NCBI GenBank assembly: GCA_003476595.1
Contig: DMTU01000105.1
Span: forward strand, 2,221 to 15,289
DNA: 13,069 bases
Direction of reading: 5' to 3'
DNA from: Acidimicrobiaceae bacterium
GTDB taxonomy: Bacteria > Actinomycetota > Acidimicrobiia > Acidimicrobiales > Salinilacustritrichaceae
A program made the position numbers and the translations under genes. Under the pieces are notes generated by a model. That model saw nothing but the letters and a program-made list of their open reading frames with translations. It was not told the origin of the DNA and searched no databases. Shown in pieces: positions 1 to 6,654 of the stretch. Numbering within the stretch: position 1 is the stretch's first letter; the number at the start of each line of letters is the position of its first letter.

Positions 1-558
1 GTGCTCACCGGCTCGGTCACCGGCGGCGTCGCCATCCTCGCCCTGCTCCTGCTCCCGGTGTTCGGCGCCCAGCTCCCCCGCACCGCCCTCCGGCGCGCCG
101 TGGAGGAGCGCCAGAACGCCATCCGGCGCGACCTGCCCGACACGCTCGACCTCCTGGCCATCTCGGTCGAGGCCGGCGTCGGCTTCGAGGGCGCCCTCGG
201 CGTGGTCACCGACAACTTCGACTCCCCGCTCTCCGAGGAGTTCTCCCGTACCCTTCGGGAGATGGAGCTCGGCCTGCCGCGTCGGCAGGCGCTCGAGAAC
301 CTGAAGCGGCGAACCGAGGTGTCGGAGCTATCGAACTTCATCCTGACCCTGACGCAGGCGGACGCACTCGGCATGCCGATCGGTCGGGTGCTGAAGACCC
401 AGGCCGGCGAGATGCGCCTCAAGCGTCGCGCCTGGGCCCGCGAGCGCGCCGCCAAGCTGCCGGTCAAGATCCTGTTCCCCCTGATGCCGATCCTGCTCGC
501 GACCTTCATCGTGATCCTCGGGCCAGCCGCAGCGTCGATCGGCAGCGCCTTCAACTGA
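1..558 (+). CDS. tadC: Tad pilus inner-membrane protein TadC (type II secretion F family), 5' truncated by window edge
   Basis: Polytopic inner-membrane platform protein of the Tad/Flp pilus machine. It works with TadB and the CpaF ATPase to assemble Flp pilins. Seen: a hydrophobic segment at residues 8-22, then a T2SSF-type cytoplasmic domain with the stretch DLPDTLDLLAISVEAGVGF (about 44-62), the amphipathic segment ERAAKLPVKILFPL (about 148-161), and a final membrane helix. This order is the usual TadC C-terminal half. TadC proteins are normally about 300 residues. The frame is open at base 1 and the 185 residues seen lack the usual N-terminal membrane segments, so the GTG at base 1 is probably an internal codon. 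TadB would be expected immediately upstream, outside the window. The histidine-kinase frame follows 143 bases downstream, which suggests co-transcription. Family assignment is firm; TadC rather than TadB is likely from the short C-terminal end. Confidence 0.85.
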   Translation: MLTGSVTGGVAILALLLLPVFGAQLPRTALRRAVEERQNAIRRDLPDTLDLLAISVEAGVGFEGALGVVTDNFDSPLSEEFSRTLREMELGLPRRQALENLKRRTEVSELSNFILTLTQADALGMPIGRVLKTQAGEMRLKRRAWARERAAKLPVKILFPLMPILLATFIVILGPAAASIGSAFN

Positions 559-701
559 CCAGCCGCCGGAGCGGCACCGACCGCTCGCCCGCCACCAGGA
601 CCGAGCCGTTCCGCCAACCGATCCTGATCATCCGGTGGGGCACTACAACCGTCGGCTGCGTCCTGGCCGGACCGCAGATCGCAGACGGCTTTGCCAGGAT
701 C

Positions 702-2240
702 GTGGCGGCGGCGCTCTTCCTCTTCTGCTACACGCTTTTTCGGACGGTCCAGCCGATCGAAGGGACGACGCGCCTGCGGCGGTTCGCCGCGATCGTCGCC
801 GAAGCAGGACTCGTCGGGCTCGCCGTCTCCGCAACGGGCTACTTCGAGTCACCCTTTGCCTTCTCGCTGCTCACCGCTGTCTCCGTTGCCGGCTTCGTCT
901 CCGGCTTCGGGACGGGATTGCGTCTGGCGGGGGCCACCGCGCTCGCCATCGGTATACCGAGCATTGCCGAAGGCATGTCGTTCCAGGACGACGTGCGCCT
1001 CGTGGCGCAGTGGTCGGTCGAGCTGTTCCTCGTCGCCATCGTCGCGGCCTACGCCCGCCGCATCTCCGGGGAAGCTGACGAACGCCAGGCCGTCGCGCTC
1101 GACCGGATGGGTCGCTTGGCTGACGCGAACGAACTGCTCTTCAGCCTTCACCAGGTAGCTCAGGAACTGCCCGCCTCCTTGGACCTCGACGAAGTGCTCG
1201 ACAGCACGATCGATCGCCTCCGAGACCTGCTCTCGTTCGATACGGCGGCCGTGCTCGTCTTCGAGGAGAGCGACGGCTCCTGGTCGGTCGCACGTCGCTA
1301 CGGCGCTCGGCTGCCGAACTCACTCCCTGTTCGCGATCTCCCGCCGCCGATCCGTCGCGCCGCTCGCGGGCTGCTGCCCGTCGTCGAGATGGCCGACGCG
1401 ATGACCGCCAACGGTCCCGGGCTCTCCAACCAGGCGGTATCGGGCCTCTATGCGCCGCTGCAGGCTCGCGGGTTCCTCGTCGGGGTCATGGTCGTCGAGC
1501 GCCACCAGCTCGACCCCTTCACCGAACGTGACGTCGAGCTGCTGGGCGGCTTCGCCGAACCGGCTGCGCTCGCCATCGACAACGCCCGCTGGTTCGCCCG
1601 CCTACGCACCGTCGGCGCCGACGAGGAGCGCACTCGCATCGCTCGTGACCTCCACGACCGCATCGGCCAGAGCCTGGCCTACCTGGCCTTCGAGCTCGAC
1701 CGCATCGTCCGCAAGGACGAGCGGGGTGACGACGTGTCCCCGGACCTCGTGGGCATCCGAGAGGATGTGCGCGGGGTCGTCCGCGAGGTACGGGACACTC
1801 TGTATGACCTGCGCACCGATGTCTCCGACGAGCGCACTGTTCCGTCCGTACTCGAGGAGTTCGCCCAGCGCGTCCGAGACCGGTCGGGCATCGAGGTGCG
1901 ACTGCGCATCGACGAGACCGTCAGGATGCCGCAGCTGCAGGAGCGAGAGCTGTGGCGGATTGCCCAAGAGGCCATCGTCAACGCCGAGCGCCACAGCCAC
2001 GGCACCCGCATCGACGTCTTCTGGCTCTCGGACGGCCGGGAGGCCGTGCTGGAGGTCCGGGACAACGGCGCGGGTATGCCCGTCGGGTCAGCCGGCCGGC
2101 TGGACAGCTACGGGATGCTCGGCATGCGGGAGCGGGCCGCCTCCATCGGGGCCAACCTCGCCGTCGGCTCGGTCCCTCGCGAGGGCGTCACGGTGCGCGT
2201 CTCCCTCCGGTCGGCACCGGACAGCGCGAAGTCCTTGTAG
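702..2240 (+). CDS. Membrane-bound sensor histidine kinase (GAF, HisKA_3, HATPase_c)
   Basis: Sensor kinase of the NarL/DegS-like group. It should autophosphorylate and pass phosphate to the response regulator encoded 32 bases downstream. Seen from the GTG at 702: four or five hydrophobic segments in residues 1-125, a linker, a GAF-like domain (about 148-295) that may bind a small ligand, and a HisKA_3 dimerisation segment DEERTRIARDLHDRIGQSL with phospho-acceptor His318. The HATPase_c domain has an N-box with Asn427, a G1 box DNGAGMP from Asp454, and a GMLGMRERA segment near 475. The start is uncertain. The frame stays open upstream through 558, and codons 624-701 encode another hydrophobic stretch (ILIIRWGTTTVGCVLAG) that looks like a genuine first membrane helix. 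No ATG, GTG or TTG exists upstream in this frame, only CTG codons at 555 and 624. The 702 GTG has only AGGA two bases away as a ribosome site, which is too close. The signal sensed is unknown. Confidence 0.9.
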   Translation: MAAALFLFCYTLFRTVQPIEGTTRLRRFAAIVAEAGLVGLAVSATGYFESPFAFSLLTAVSVAGFVSGFGTGLRLAGATALAIGIPSIAEGMSFQDDVRLVAQWSVELFLVAIVAAYARRISGEADERQAVALDRMGRLADANELLFSLHQVAQELPASLDLDEVLDSTIDRLRDLLSFDTAAVLVFEESDGSWSVARRYGARLPNSLPVRDLPPPIRRAARGLLPVVEMADAMTANGPGLSNQAVSGLYAPLQARGFLVGVMVVERHQLDPFTERDVELLGGFAEPAALAIDNARWFARLRTVGADEERTRIARDLHDRIGQSLAYLAFELDRIVRKDERGDDVSPDLVGIREDVRGVVREVRDTLYDLRTDVSDERTVPSVLEEFAQRVRDRSGIEVRLRIDETVRMPQLQERELWRIAQEAIVNAERHSHGTRIDVFWLSDGREAVLEVRDNGAGMPVGSAGRLDSYGMLGMRERAASIGANLAVGSVPREGVTVRVSLRSAPDSAKSL

Positions 2241-2272
2241 CCTCCGGTCGGCCGACGACCCCGGAGATCCAG

Positions 2273-2908
2273 GTGCCCGATCCGATCCGACTGCTGCTCG
2301 CCGACGACCACCGGATGCTTCGAGAGACGCTGAAGCGATCGATGCTCGACGAGGGCTTCGACGTGGTGGGCGAGGCATCGGACGGCCAGGAGGCTGTCGA
2401 TCTGGCGGACGAGCTCCAACCCGACGTCATTCTGATGGACGTGACGATGCCCGAGTTCGACGGCGTCGAGGCCACCCGCCGGATCGTCGAGCGGCGCCCC
2501 GAGGCCCGCATCGTCATGCTGACCATGCACGCCGACCAGGATGTGATCGCGTCGGCCATCCGGGCGGGCGCATCCGGTTACCTGGTCAAGGACTGCTCCT
2601 TCGACGAGGTCGCCGCAACGGTGCGGGAAGCGATCTCGGGCGAGGTCTCCCAGCAGGTCGCCGCCTCGATGCTTCGGGAGGCCAAAGGCCTCGCCGACGA
2701 CGCCGAGTCGGTCATCACCAAGCGTGAGATCGAGGTGCTCCAGCTCATCGCCGACGGCTGCGCCACACCCGAGGTGGCCGAGCAGCTGTTCATCTCCCAG
2801 AAGACGGTGAAGAACCACCTGGCCTCGATCTACGCCAAGCTCGACGCTCGAGACCGCACCCAGGCCGTGCTGCAAGCCGTTCGCATGGGCATCGTCCGGC
2901 TGTACTGA
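2273..2908 (+). CDS. NarL/FixJ-family response regulator (REC + LuxR HTH)
   Basis: DNA-binding response regulator, 211 residues, the usual length for the family. Seen: the acidic pair Asp11-Asp12 in LLLADDHRML, phospho-acceptor Asp56 in VILMDVTMPEFDG, switch Thr84 and Lys106 in GYLVKD. The C-terminal LuxR-type helix-turn-helix begins near residue 148 (ITKREIEVLQLIADG) and includes SQKTVKNHLASIYAKL as recognition helix region. The GTG start at 2273 is chosen because the receiver domain begins right after it and GGAG lies at a workable distance upstream. The frame continues further 5', but those codons overlap the kinase gene and do not look like protein. It follows the histidine kinase on the same strand and is almost certainly its partner. 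The next genes are Flp pilins, so pilin transcription is the natural candidate target; this is inferred from position only. Confidence 0.95.
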   Translation: MPDPIRLLLADDHRMLRETLKRSMLDEGFDVVGEASDGQEAVDLADELQPDVILMDVTMPEFDGVEATRRIVERRPEARIVMLTMHADQDVIASAIRAGASGYLVKDCSFDEVAATVREAISGEVSQQVAASMLREAKGLADDAESVITKREIEVLQLIADGCATPEVAEQLFISQKTVKNHLASIYAKLDARDRTQAVLQAVRMGIVRLY

Positions 2909-2955
2909 GCGCCGCCCATACCGCGGCCTGACACGCAGGGTGGCGGCGCCCATAC
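2909..2955 (+). promoter_or_regulatory. 13-bp direct repeat upstream of pilin gene, candidate regulator binding site
   Basis: GCGCCGCCCATAC at 2909-2921 and GCGGCGCCCATAC at 2943-2955 match at 12 of 13 positions and start 34 bp apart, about three helical turns. They lie between the response-regulator stop codon and the first flp gene, where an activator would bind. NarL/FixJ-type regulators often bind paired sites. No convincing -35/-10 pair is visible. A weak -10-like GATACT sits at 2999-3004 with no good -35. Assignment as an operator is inference. Confidence 0.35.
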
Positions 2956-3026
2956 GAATTGGGCCGCACGACCTATGTAGCCGTGGCGGGAACGTGGCGA
3001 TACTTAGTGCTGACAGGAACCCCGCT

Positions 3027-3039
3027 CCCGGACACCGGG
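3027..3039 (+). other. Small hairpin in the flp1 leader
   Basis: CCCGG-ACA-CCGGG is a 5-bp perfect stem with a 3-base loop. It lies about 30 bases before the flp1 start codon and just ahead of the AGGGAG ribosome site at 3054-3059. It would be in the 5' untranslated leader if transcription begins near 3005. It may be chance in a GC-rich leader, or may affect translation or stability. Confidence 0.25.
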
Positions 3040-3070
3040 TGCGACCTCAACCCAGGGAGCAACCCCAATC

Positions 3071-3262
3071 ATGCTGCACTTCGACGTCCTCAAGGCTTGG
3101 ATCCAGGCGCACATCGCCAAGACCGACCGTGGCGCCTCGCTCGTCGAGTACGCCCTCCTCGTGGCCCTCATCGCCGTGGTTTGCATCGTCGCGATCACCT
3201 TCCTCGGCAACACCGCGAGCGACAGCTTCTCGAACGTCGGCTCGGAGCTCCAGGCCGACTGA
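3071..3262 (+). CDS. flp: Flp/Tad major-type pilin precursor, copy 1
   Basis: Precursor of a Flp-family type IVb pilin, 63 residues. The leader is 21 residues (MLHFDVLKAWIQAHIAKTDRG). Prepilin peptidase should cut after Gly21, giving a 42-residue mature pilin starting ASLVEYALL with the family's Glu at +5 and Tyr at +6. A single hydrophobic helix follows, then a short polar tail ending ELQAD. A cysteine sits inside the helix at mature position 17. The leader is fairly hydrophobic and less basic than that of the second pilin. The ATG is preceded by AGGGAG at 3054-3059, spacing 11, slightly long. The gene lies 162 bases behind the response regulator and 98 bases before a second flp gene, with a strong hairpin in between. 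Family assignment is firm. Which copy is the major structural pilin cannot be told from sequence. Confidence 0.92.
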   Translation: MLHFDVLKAWIQAHIAKTDRGASLVEYALLVALIAVVCIVAITFLGNTASDSFSNVGSELQAD

Positions 3263-3297
3263 TCGACCGGGCTCAGCCCGATCATCTGGATGTGCAC

Positions 3298-3325
3298 GAA
3301 GGGCGAGCCTGCGGGCTCGCCCTTC
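3298..3325 (+). terminator. 12-bp perfect hairpin between the two flp genes
   Basis: Stem GAAGGGCGAGCC (3298-3309) pairs fully with 3314-3325 around a TGCG loop. No T-run follows, so it may be an inefficient terminator, a read-through attenuator, or a 3' stabiliser for the flp1 message. A smaller hairpin CGGGC-TCA-GCCCG lies just upstream (about 3268-3280). Confidence 0.6.
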
Positions 3326-3360
3326 GGCGTCCAGGGAAGACCCGCACGACAGGAGCGACC

Positions 3361-3567
3361 ATGGCAACCAGCCGGAACCGGACCGAGGCCGTCGGCCAGC
3401 ATCAGCGCCGCCGCGTCGACGTCGGGGCGAGCCTGGTCGAGTATGCGCTCCTGATCTCCCTGATCGCGGTGGTGTGCTTCGCCGCCGTGACGTTTCTCGG
3501 CGAGTCCAACAGCGGTGGGATCACCCGGTCGGCGTCCACCGTCGGCTCCGCCGTCGGGCTCGACTGA
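3361..3567 (+). CDS. flp: Flp/Tad pilin precursor, copy 2
   Basis: Second Flp-family pilin precursor, 68 residues. The leader is 22 residues and strongly basic (MATSRNRTEAVGQHQRRRVDVG). Predicted cleavage after Gly22 gives a 46-residue mature pilin that begins ASLVEYALL, identical to copy 1 over the first nine residues, with Glu at +5, Tyr at +6 and again Cys at +17. The helix continues ISLIAVVCFAAVTFLGES; the tail is glycine/serine rich and ends GLD, unlike copy 1. The ATG at 3361 has AGGAG six bases upstream, a better site than copy 1 has. The leader and tail differences suggest the two pilins are not simple redundant copies. It ends six bases before the convergent membrane-protein gene. 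Confidence 0.92.
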   Translation: MATSRNRTEAVGQHQRRRVDVGASLVEYALLISLIAVVCFAAVTFLGESNSGGITRSASTVGSAVGLD

Positions 3568-3573
3568 GTGAGG

Positions 3574-5031
3574 TCAGCGAGCCGGTCCGCAGGCGGACCG
3601 CCGGCAGGCGACCACCGAGTCGACATCCGAGAACACGATCCGCCACGCTGAGCTGAGCGCGAGCATCTGCGCCAGCGAGCTCCCGCGCTCCCACAGCACG
3701 ACGTCGATGTCCCAGCGGTCGAGCACGTCCTGCCACCCGAGGCGACCGCGGGCGAGGATGATCTCGTCGCGGAACACGTCCTCGGGCAGCATGTCGACAC
3801 GGTCGTCCACGAAGACCTCGCCGGTCGCCCCGTCCAGCACCTCCAGGAGGTTTCCGGTGGTGTCCTGGGATGCGAGCCGGCCCCCGTCCGCGGGGTCGAC
3901 TGCCTCGAGCCAGGCCAGCGCCCGGTCCGGGTGCCCCACGAGCGCGTTCGGCGGCGTCGTCGAAGCCACGAGCGCAGCACCCAGCAGGGCGACGGCGAGG
4001 ACAGCGACGAACGCCGTGCCTATGCGGGGGCGGTCGTCGGACCGGAGGCTGCCGATCGGCCCGACGGTCGATGCGAAGGACCAGATCAGCACGACGGTGG
4101 CGAACACGATGTTGCGCTGGGCGAGAAGGCCGCTGGCGGCGAAGCCCACCGCCGGCAGCGTGATCGACCAACGTGCCCGGCGGTGGACCAGCGCGAGCAC
4201 GGTCATGCAGACCAGCACGAGGTAGCCGCGCTCGCCGATCGAGTCGTACCCGGGCGGCTGCCACTCGGTGACCTCGCCGAGCGCCGAGCTCTGCGTCAAA
4301 GCCTTCACCGGGAAGAACAGCGCCCGCAGCCCGAGCGGGCCGATCACGGCGAGCAACACTCCCCCAGCGACGGCTGCCAGCACTCGCACCTGCGCCACCG
4401 GGCGCTCCCCGTCGACAAGCGCGCCGATCGCGACCAGCACGACGAGGCCGGCGCCAACGGGGAACGACCCGTGGGCGTTGGCCCAGACCCACAGCACGGG
4501 CACGAGCGCCAAGGGGGGCACTCGACCCTCGAGCGCAAGCAGGATCAGGGCGAGCCCGATGACCCCGACCATGTACGGGCGGGGCGTCCACACTCCGGTC
4601 GCGACGGCGATGGCCGGCGCGACGGCCAGGACCCGACCGATCACGGTGGGCGCAGGTCGGGTCAGGGTCCAGATCAGCCCCATCGCAGTGACGAACAGTG
4701 CGACGGTCACAAGCCGGAGGCCGACACCACCGGCGAGCTGCTCGGCGCCGGCATAGAGCAGTGAAGCCAGCCAGGACTGGACGGTCCACGGCTCGCCGAG
4801 CGCGGTGAAGGTGTACGGATCGCTCGTCGGGACGCGTCCCTCGTCGAGGATCAGCCGGCCGGTCGCCAGGTGCGTGAAGAAGCTGTTGTCGTTGAGCGGG
4901 GTCGAGGCGAGCACAGCGCCCCAGGCGAGGACCAGCAGGCCGAGGATCGCGCCCAGGGAACCGATGCCCCCGGAGGGCTCCAACGGTGCGTCGTCGACCT
5001 CAGCGCTGTCGATCGTCGAGGCCGGTTGCAC
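3574..5031 (-). CDS. Polytopic membrane protein, GT-C glycosyltransferase-like, function unknown
   Basis: Large membrane protein, 485 residues, with about nine or ten hydrophobic segments between residues 25 and 355 and a soluble C-terminal domain (about 365-485). Seen near the N-terminus: HLATGRLILDEGRVPTSDPY and FTALGEPWTVQSWLAS (about 54-90), then WANAHGSF (183-190) and an AQRNI motif (304-308). These patterns are typical of a widespread bacterial group usually annotated as hypothetical or glycosyltransferase-39-like. The C-terminal part (FVDDRVDMLPEDVF, then WQDVLDRWDIDVVLWERG) also fits that group. A lipid-linked sugar transferase role is plausible but unproven. The GTG at 5031 is the upstream start in frame; its ribosome site is weak. 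It lies 69 bases downstream of cpaF on the same strand, so it may be co-transcribed and act on pili or envelope. It converges on flp2 with a six-base gap. Confidence 0.8.
   Translation of the reverse strand: MQPASTIDSAEVDDAPLEPSGGIGSLGAILGLLVLAWGAVLASTPLNDNSFFTHLATGRLILDEGRVPTSDPYTFTALGEPWTVQSWLASLLYAGAEQLAGGVGLRLVTVALFVTAMGLIWTLTRPAPTVIGRVLAVAPAIAVATGVWTPRPYMVGVIGLALILLALEGRVPPLALVPVLWVWANAHGSFPVGAGLVVLVAIGALVDGERPVAQVRVLAAVAGGVLLAVIGPLGLRALFFPVKALTQSSALGEVTEWQPPGYDSIGERGYLVLVCMTVLALVHRRARWSITLPAVGFAASGLLAQRNIVFATVVLIWSFASTVGPIGSLRSDDRPRIGTAFVAVLAVALLGAALVASTTPPNALVGHPDRALAWLEAVDPADGGRLASQDTTGNLLEVLDGATGEVFVDDRVDMLPEDVFRDEIILARGRLGWQDVLDRWDIDVVLWERGSSLAQMLALSSAWRIVFSDVDSVVACRRSACGPAR
3583..3600. 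terminator. Inverted repeat at the convergent flp2 / membrane-protein junction
   Basis: CGGTCCGC at 3583-3590 and GCGGACCG at 3593-3600 form a near-perfect palindrome with a very short loop (effectively 7 bp with a 4-base loop). It overlaps the last codons of the minus-strand membrane protein and lies 16 bases behind the flp2 stop. Transcripts from either side would carry it. No T-run, so only a candidate bidirectional terminator. Confidence 0.3.
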
Positions 5032-5100
5032 GGCTCAAGCATGCAGCAGGGCGACGGCCAGTCCGGGGACCCGGCGCCTGCTGGTTGCCGTGCCTGCCGG

Positions 5101-6480
5101 TCAGCGCCGGAGCGCCTGCGCCTGCAGCGCTTCCTTGGCCGTGCCCTCGGGCATGAAGACCTCGGCGCCGAGCCGGATGCCGTGGTCCTGGAGCTTCTCG
5201 GCGAACTTGGGGCGCACGCCGGTGGCCTTGAGGTGGCCGCGGAACTTGCCGGCCTCGTCGACGCCCATCGTGTAGTCGAACAGGAAGATGTCCTGGAGGG
5301 TGATGATGTCGCCCTCCATGCCCTGCACCTCGGTGATGTGGGTGATGCGGCGGGTGCCGTCCTTGAGGCGGGTCAGGTGCACGATCACGTCGATGGCCGA
5401 GGCCATCTGCTCGCGGATGGCCCGCACCGGCAGGTCGAAACCGGCCATGAGGGTCAGCGTCTCGAGGCGGGCGAGGGTGTCACGGGGGCCGTTGGAGTGC
5501 ACCGTGGTGATCGAGCCGTCGTGACCGGTGTTCATGGCCTGGAGCATGTCCAGGGCCTCGCCGCCACGACACTCACCGACGACCAGGCGATCGGGTCGCA
5601 TGCGCAGGCTGTTCTTCACCAGGTCGCGGATGGTGACCGCACCGTTGCCCTGGATGTCGGCCGGGCGGGTCTCCATGCAGAGCACGTGCTCCTGGTGGAG
5701 CTGGAGCTCCTTGGCGTCCTCGATGGTGCAGATGCGCTCGTCCCCGGGGATGAAGCTGGACAGCACGTTCAACGTCGTCGTCTTACCGGTGCCGGTACCG
5801 CCGGAGACGATCACGTTCAGGCGACCGACGATGCAGGCCTGGAGGAACTTGGCCGACTCGGCGTTCAGCGTGCCGAAGCGGATGAGGTCGTCGACCTGGA
5901 ACGGATCCTTGGAGAACTTGCGGATGGTGAGGAACGGGCCGTCGATCGCCAGGGGCGGGATGATGGCGTTCACGCGGGAGCCGTCGGGGAGGCGGGCGTC
6001 CACCATCGGCGACTGCTCGTCCACGCGGCGGCCGATCTCGGCGGCGATCTTCTCGATGATGCGCTGCAGGTGGTTGCCGTCGATGAACTTCACATCGGTC
6101 TTGGTGAGCTTGCCGTTCTGCTCCACGAACACCTGGTCCGGGCCGTTGCACATGACCTCCGAGACGGTGTCGTCCTGGAGGATCTGGTCGATCGGTCCGT
6201 AGCCGAGCACGTCGTCGGCGATGGCCTGGATCAGGTCGGCCTTCTCGGTGGCCGACAGCGGCGTGCGCTCGTTGGCCAGCGTCGCGTGGAGCTGCTCCAT
6301 CACCCGGGCGCGCAGATCGTCCTCGGACAGGCGCTTGTCGAACAGCACCGGGCCGAGCTGCTCCATCAGGTGGTGGTGCACCCGCTGGCGGAGCTCGTCG
6401 AGGGCCGGGTTCCGCCCCGATGGCGCCTCGGCGACGGCGACCGGGCCGCCCTCCTCGTGGATCTGCTTGTACAGGCTCAT
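5101..6480 (-). CDS. cpaF: CpaF/TadA-family secretion ATPase of the Tad pilus
   Basis: Cytoplasmic hexameric ATPase that powers Flp pilus assembly or Tad secretion. 459 residues, typical of CpaF. Seen: a helical N-terminal region (1-90), the GYGPIDQILQDDTVSEVMCNG stretch (93-113), the arginine segment FLTIRKFSKDPF (183-194), Walker A GGTGTGKTTT (227-236), an Asp-box region ICTIEDAKELQL (250-261), Walker B LVVGECRGGE (299-308), and His box HDGSITTVHSN (320-330). All catalytic motifs are intact. The ATG start has GGAGAGGG upstream. It is on the opposite strand from tadC and the flp genes, unlike the common cpaF-tadB-tadC order, so either the locus is rearranged or another cpaF lies upstream of the window. 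Upstream (6481-6585) I see no clear promoter. Confidence 0.97.
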   Translation of the reverse strand: MSLYKQIHEEGGPVAVAEAPSGRNPALDELRQRVHHHLMEQLGPVLFDKRLSEDDLRARVMEQLHATLANERTPLSATEKADLIQAIADDVLGYGPIDQILQDDTVSEVMCNGPDQVFVEQNGKLTKTDVKFIDGNHLQRIIEKIAAEIGRRVDEQSPMVDARLPDGSRVNAIIPPLAIDGPFLTIRKFSKDPFQVDDLIRFGTLNAESAKFLQACIVGRLNVIVSGGTGTGKTTTLNVLSSFIPGDERICTIEDAKELQLHQEHVLCMETRPADIQGNGAVTIRDLVKNSLRMRPDRLVVGECRGGEALDMLQAMNTGHDGSITTVHSNGPRDTLARLETLTLMAGFDLPVRAIREQMASAIDVIVHLTRLKDGTRRITHITEVQGMEGDIITLQDIFLFDYTMGVDEAGKFRGHLKATGVRPKFAEKLQDHGIRLGAEVFMPEGTAKEALQAQALRR

Positions 6481-6585
6481 GCCACACCCTCTCCGGGACC
6501 GACGTCTACGGGGGGTTCATCGGCACATCCACGCAGGAACCGAAGCGATTTCGCACCGGCGGTTCCGGAAGGGGCGGAAAACGGC

Positions 6586-6615
6586 GAGATGCCCGCCCCG
6601 GAGGGCGGGCATCTC
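6586..6615 (-). terminator. Intrinsic terminator of rpsA
   Basis: GAGATGCCCGCC (6586-6597) pairs perfectly with 6604-6615, a 12-bp stem with a 6-base loop. It lies 39 bases behind the rpsA stop codon. Read on the minus strand the hairpin is followed by GCCGTTTTCC, a short T-run. Cpaf lies 105 bases further on, so this should separate the two units. Confidence 0.75.
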
Positions 6616-6654
6616 TCATCCGAGTTCGAGCGCTCCTCGCGGGAGCCCGCCGAC

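Noticed and set aside
2108..2953. Minus-strand open frame of about 280 codons over the response regulator
   Set aside because: Shadow of the receiver and HTH domains, which are unambiguous on the plus strand; composition is His/Gly/Asp-rich and no family is recognisable.
3931..4764. Plus-strand open frame of 277 codons opposite the membrane protein
   Set aside because: Antisense of hydrophobic membrane helices gives a Gln/Asp/His/Arg-rich product with no domain; the minus-strand protein has clear family motifs.
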